Notes under the pieces: model-generated
Seen by the model: only the letters and a program-made list of their open reading frames with translations
Databases searched by the model: none
Told to the model about the DNA's origin: nothing
Shown here: positions 11,715 through 64,000 of the stretch, piece by piece
How the letters are laid out: each line of letters opens with the position of its first letter
Numbering within the stretch: the stretch's first letter is position 1
Origin: Trichopria drosophilae
Lineage: Eukaryota > Arthropoda > Insecta > Hymenoptera > Diapriidae
DNA: 64,000 nucleotides
Assembly (NCBI GenBank): GCA_030407085.1
Contig: CM059582.1
Location: 30,641,001-30,705,000 of the forward strand
Direction of reading: 5' to 3'
Position numbers and translations under genes: made by a program

Positions 11715-13472
11715 CAAGACATTTAGAGAGCAAAGTTTCTATCGTGGAGTAAATAAAAAATTGCATCGTTACTCTAGTATCGTCTTCCCGTATGCTAATA
11801 TAGTACTTTTAATCGACAATGTTCATTTTTTATTCATTATTTTAAAATATTTTTAAAGTATTCGTATGAAATTTTAGCTAAAAATATTCAAGATTGAAAT
11901 AATTTGTTACAATGCTTCATTTTGTACAAATAATTAATTGGTATTATAGTTTTAAGAATTTTAAGGATTTCAAATATTCAAAAATAATATATTTACAAAT
12001 TTTTAAAAAATACTCTAAGATATACCTTAAAATGTAAAAAAAAAGTATCAGTAGTTGTGAATTCAATGTCGATGAACGGCGTTAGTTTGACCCAGATGGT
12101 AGATGTACGAAAAAATATATGACTAATTCCGCGATACTTTTAATATTTAGTCTATGACGAATATTTTTTTGTTTATTGCCCCGTCCCCACCCACCCCCAA
12201 GTGCAATGTTGCCTACGTTATTTTAAGAAAAACAAATATCAATATTTAAGTACAAGCTATTAAGTCATATAACACCTTAAAGGGTGCTACTAGTATAAAG
12301 GAATGAATAACATAATGTAACCAAATTAATTTTCAACTTTTTTCTATTCGTCAAATTTGTTTTTTAGCCGTAGTGACTTTTAGTAATTTTAGAATAGTGA
12401 CATGCACTGAAATATATATCAAACAAAAAAGAGCAATGTGCTTTGTAGGTCTTCAAATTGTATTAATGGTGTGTCAAAACGCACATTTTAAAAAAAATTA
12501 CGTGTCTTAAAAGTATGATATCACGAGATAGTACAAAACAATTTTTGCGGCCCTTTCTACAAAAGCACATTTTTTATTTCGTCCGAAAGATAAAAAATAT
12601 AGGAGAGTTTTTTACGCAACTCTTTAAAAATAACGTAGATTAAATTTTTTTCACGGAAAAATTATTATTGTCCATCAACCTAAAATATTGTGTGATATTC
12701 TCCAATATCTACTATACATATAAACAAGAAATTTGTTAGTGCATCAATAATGTGGACAAGAAACTAATATATTCCATCCCATTTCATTTAAATTACATAA
12801 TTCTTTAAAACGTTGAGTTATTCTGACTAATTACTTATAATTAGGTTACTGACTATAATTCAAATTATAAAAAGATGGACCATGTATTGCAGGACTAAGC
12901 CCTCGACATTTAATGAATTATTTACTCTTAAAAGCAAACATTTGTTTTTCATCTCTCTGTCAGGAACTGTTTGTTTTCATTATATCCCCCTTGCGAAAAT
13001 GTGTTAACATATTTACGTAAGTTGTTTACGGGAAACAATTAACTAACGCAGATAAAGCGCTGTTTAAATATTTAATAAAGTTCTTTACTACGTAAAGCTC
13101 AGAAATGTGAAAATAATTATTGTCACCAGAAGAGATTAAGAGAATTATAAAACATTTTCCCTCGAATTTTCCTAACTTTCTTCTTGTATAGAAAGTATAA
13201 ATGTAACTTTTTCCGATAGGCTGGTGTTTAGGATTACCTATCAGCAAAGTTCTAAACTAAACGTTTATATTTTTGTACTGGTAAATAGCCTAATTAATTG
13301 ATTGTCTCTTCGTCAAATACAATACTGTGCAAAATAGAACATAAATTATTGAGTTACTGTTTATATTTATGAGATATTAATATACAATCTGTTTTCTTAA
13401 ATCAAATATCTTCAATGACTCCTAAAATATTTCAACATGGTTTTGAATAGTTTTGAACTTTTATTGTTCCAG

Positions 13473-64000
<50,528 letters not shown>

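Larger units (their letters stand above)
1..13472. other. Non-coding flank or 5' intron of the receptor
   Basis: I find no receptor exon here. Separately listed items are a possible compact transcription unit (372-713), an unrecognised ORF (847-1059), MITE-like elements (4945, 5861, 6175, 6553, 8051, 11457) and decayed LINE sequence (9560-10730). GC-richer stretches at 1690-1910, 7150-7650 and 8590-8830 contain open frames, but with no protein similarity I recognise. The remainder is ordinary AT-rich DNA. Confidence 0.6.

Overview
The window looks like insect nuclear DNA: AT-rich, with no bacterial-style gene packing, short exons between GT/AG signals and multi-kilobase introns full of transposable elements. 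Hymenoptera or a similar insect order is plausible, but the sequence alone does not settle the order.

The only host gene I can support is on the + strand, spread from 13473 to 63456. It is an AMPA-type ionotropic glutamate receptor (the GluRIA/GluRIB group of insects, GRIA in vertebrates). Eleven internal coding exons join in frame (1715 nt, 571 whole codons). They run from the middle of the amino-terminal domain (13473) through the S1 half of the ligand-binding domain (52972-60171), M1, the pore loop with the [10 protein letters not shown] motif (60991-61203), M3 with [15 protein letters not shown], and the start of S2 (63258-63456). The signal peptide and first ATD exons, and the later S2, flip/flop-type region, M4 and C-tail, were not found and probably lie outside the window. 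I saw no credible upstream coding exon in 1-13472.

The 15.3-kb intron after the first exon holds an intact BEL/Pao LTR retrotransposon on the - strand (18343-25603). It has two 307-bp LTRs that read as identical, a GGTGG target duplication and one uninterrupted 1733-codon gag-pol frame. It sits inside an older foldback element. That element is one of four relatives (18007, 29231, 32513, 43079) whose inverted arms are degenerate tandem 15-17-bp units, some flanked by 9-bp direct repeats. One copy is also split by a 1.3-kb insert that looks like a solo LTR. Around these lie many smaller inverted-repeat elements: Tigger/pogo-like MITEs at 5861, 6175 and 6553, long-TIR elements at 37352, 39126 and 49802, and several MITEs built from iterated copies of their own terminal motif. 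There are also a decayed non-LTR reverse transcriptase (9560-10730, - strand), a ~70-bp minisatellite (27516-27900) and clusters of small GC-rich hairpins (8075, 16101, 56857).

Region by region: 1-13472 is upstream or 5'-intron DNA with MITEs, LINE debris and one possible compact transcription unit (372-713). 13473-29055 holds the first two exons and the nested transposons. 29056-42094 holds two more exons plus foldback copies. 42095-53092 holds three exons. 53093-63456 holds the ligand-binding and channel exons. The remainder is intron. The most unusual content is the foldback family and the broader set of self-iterating inverted-repeat elements, not the receptor.
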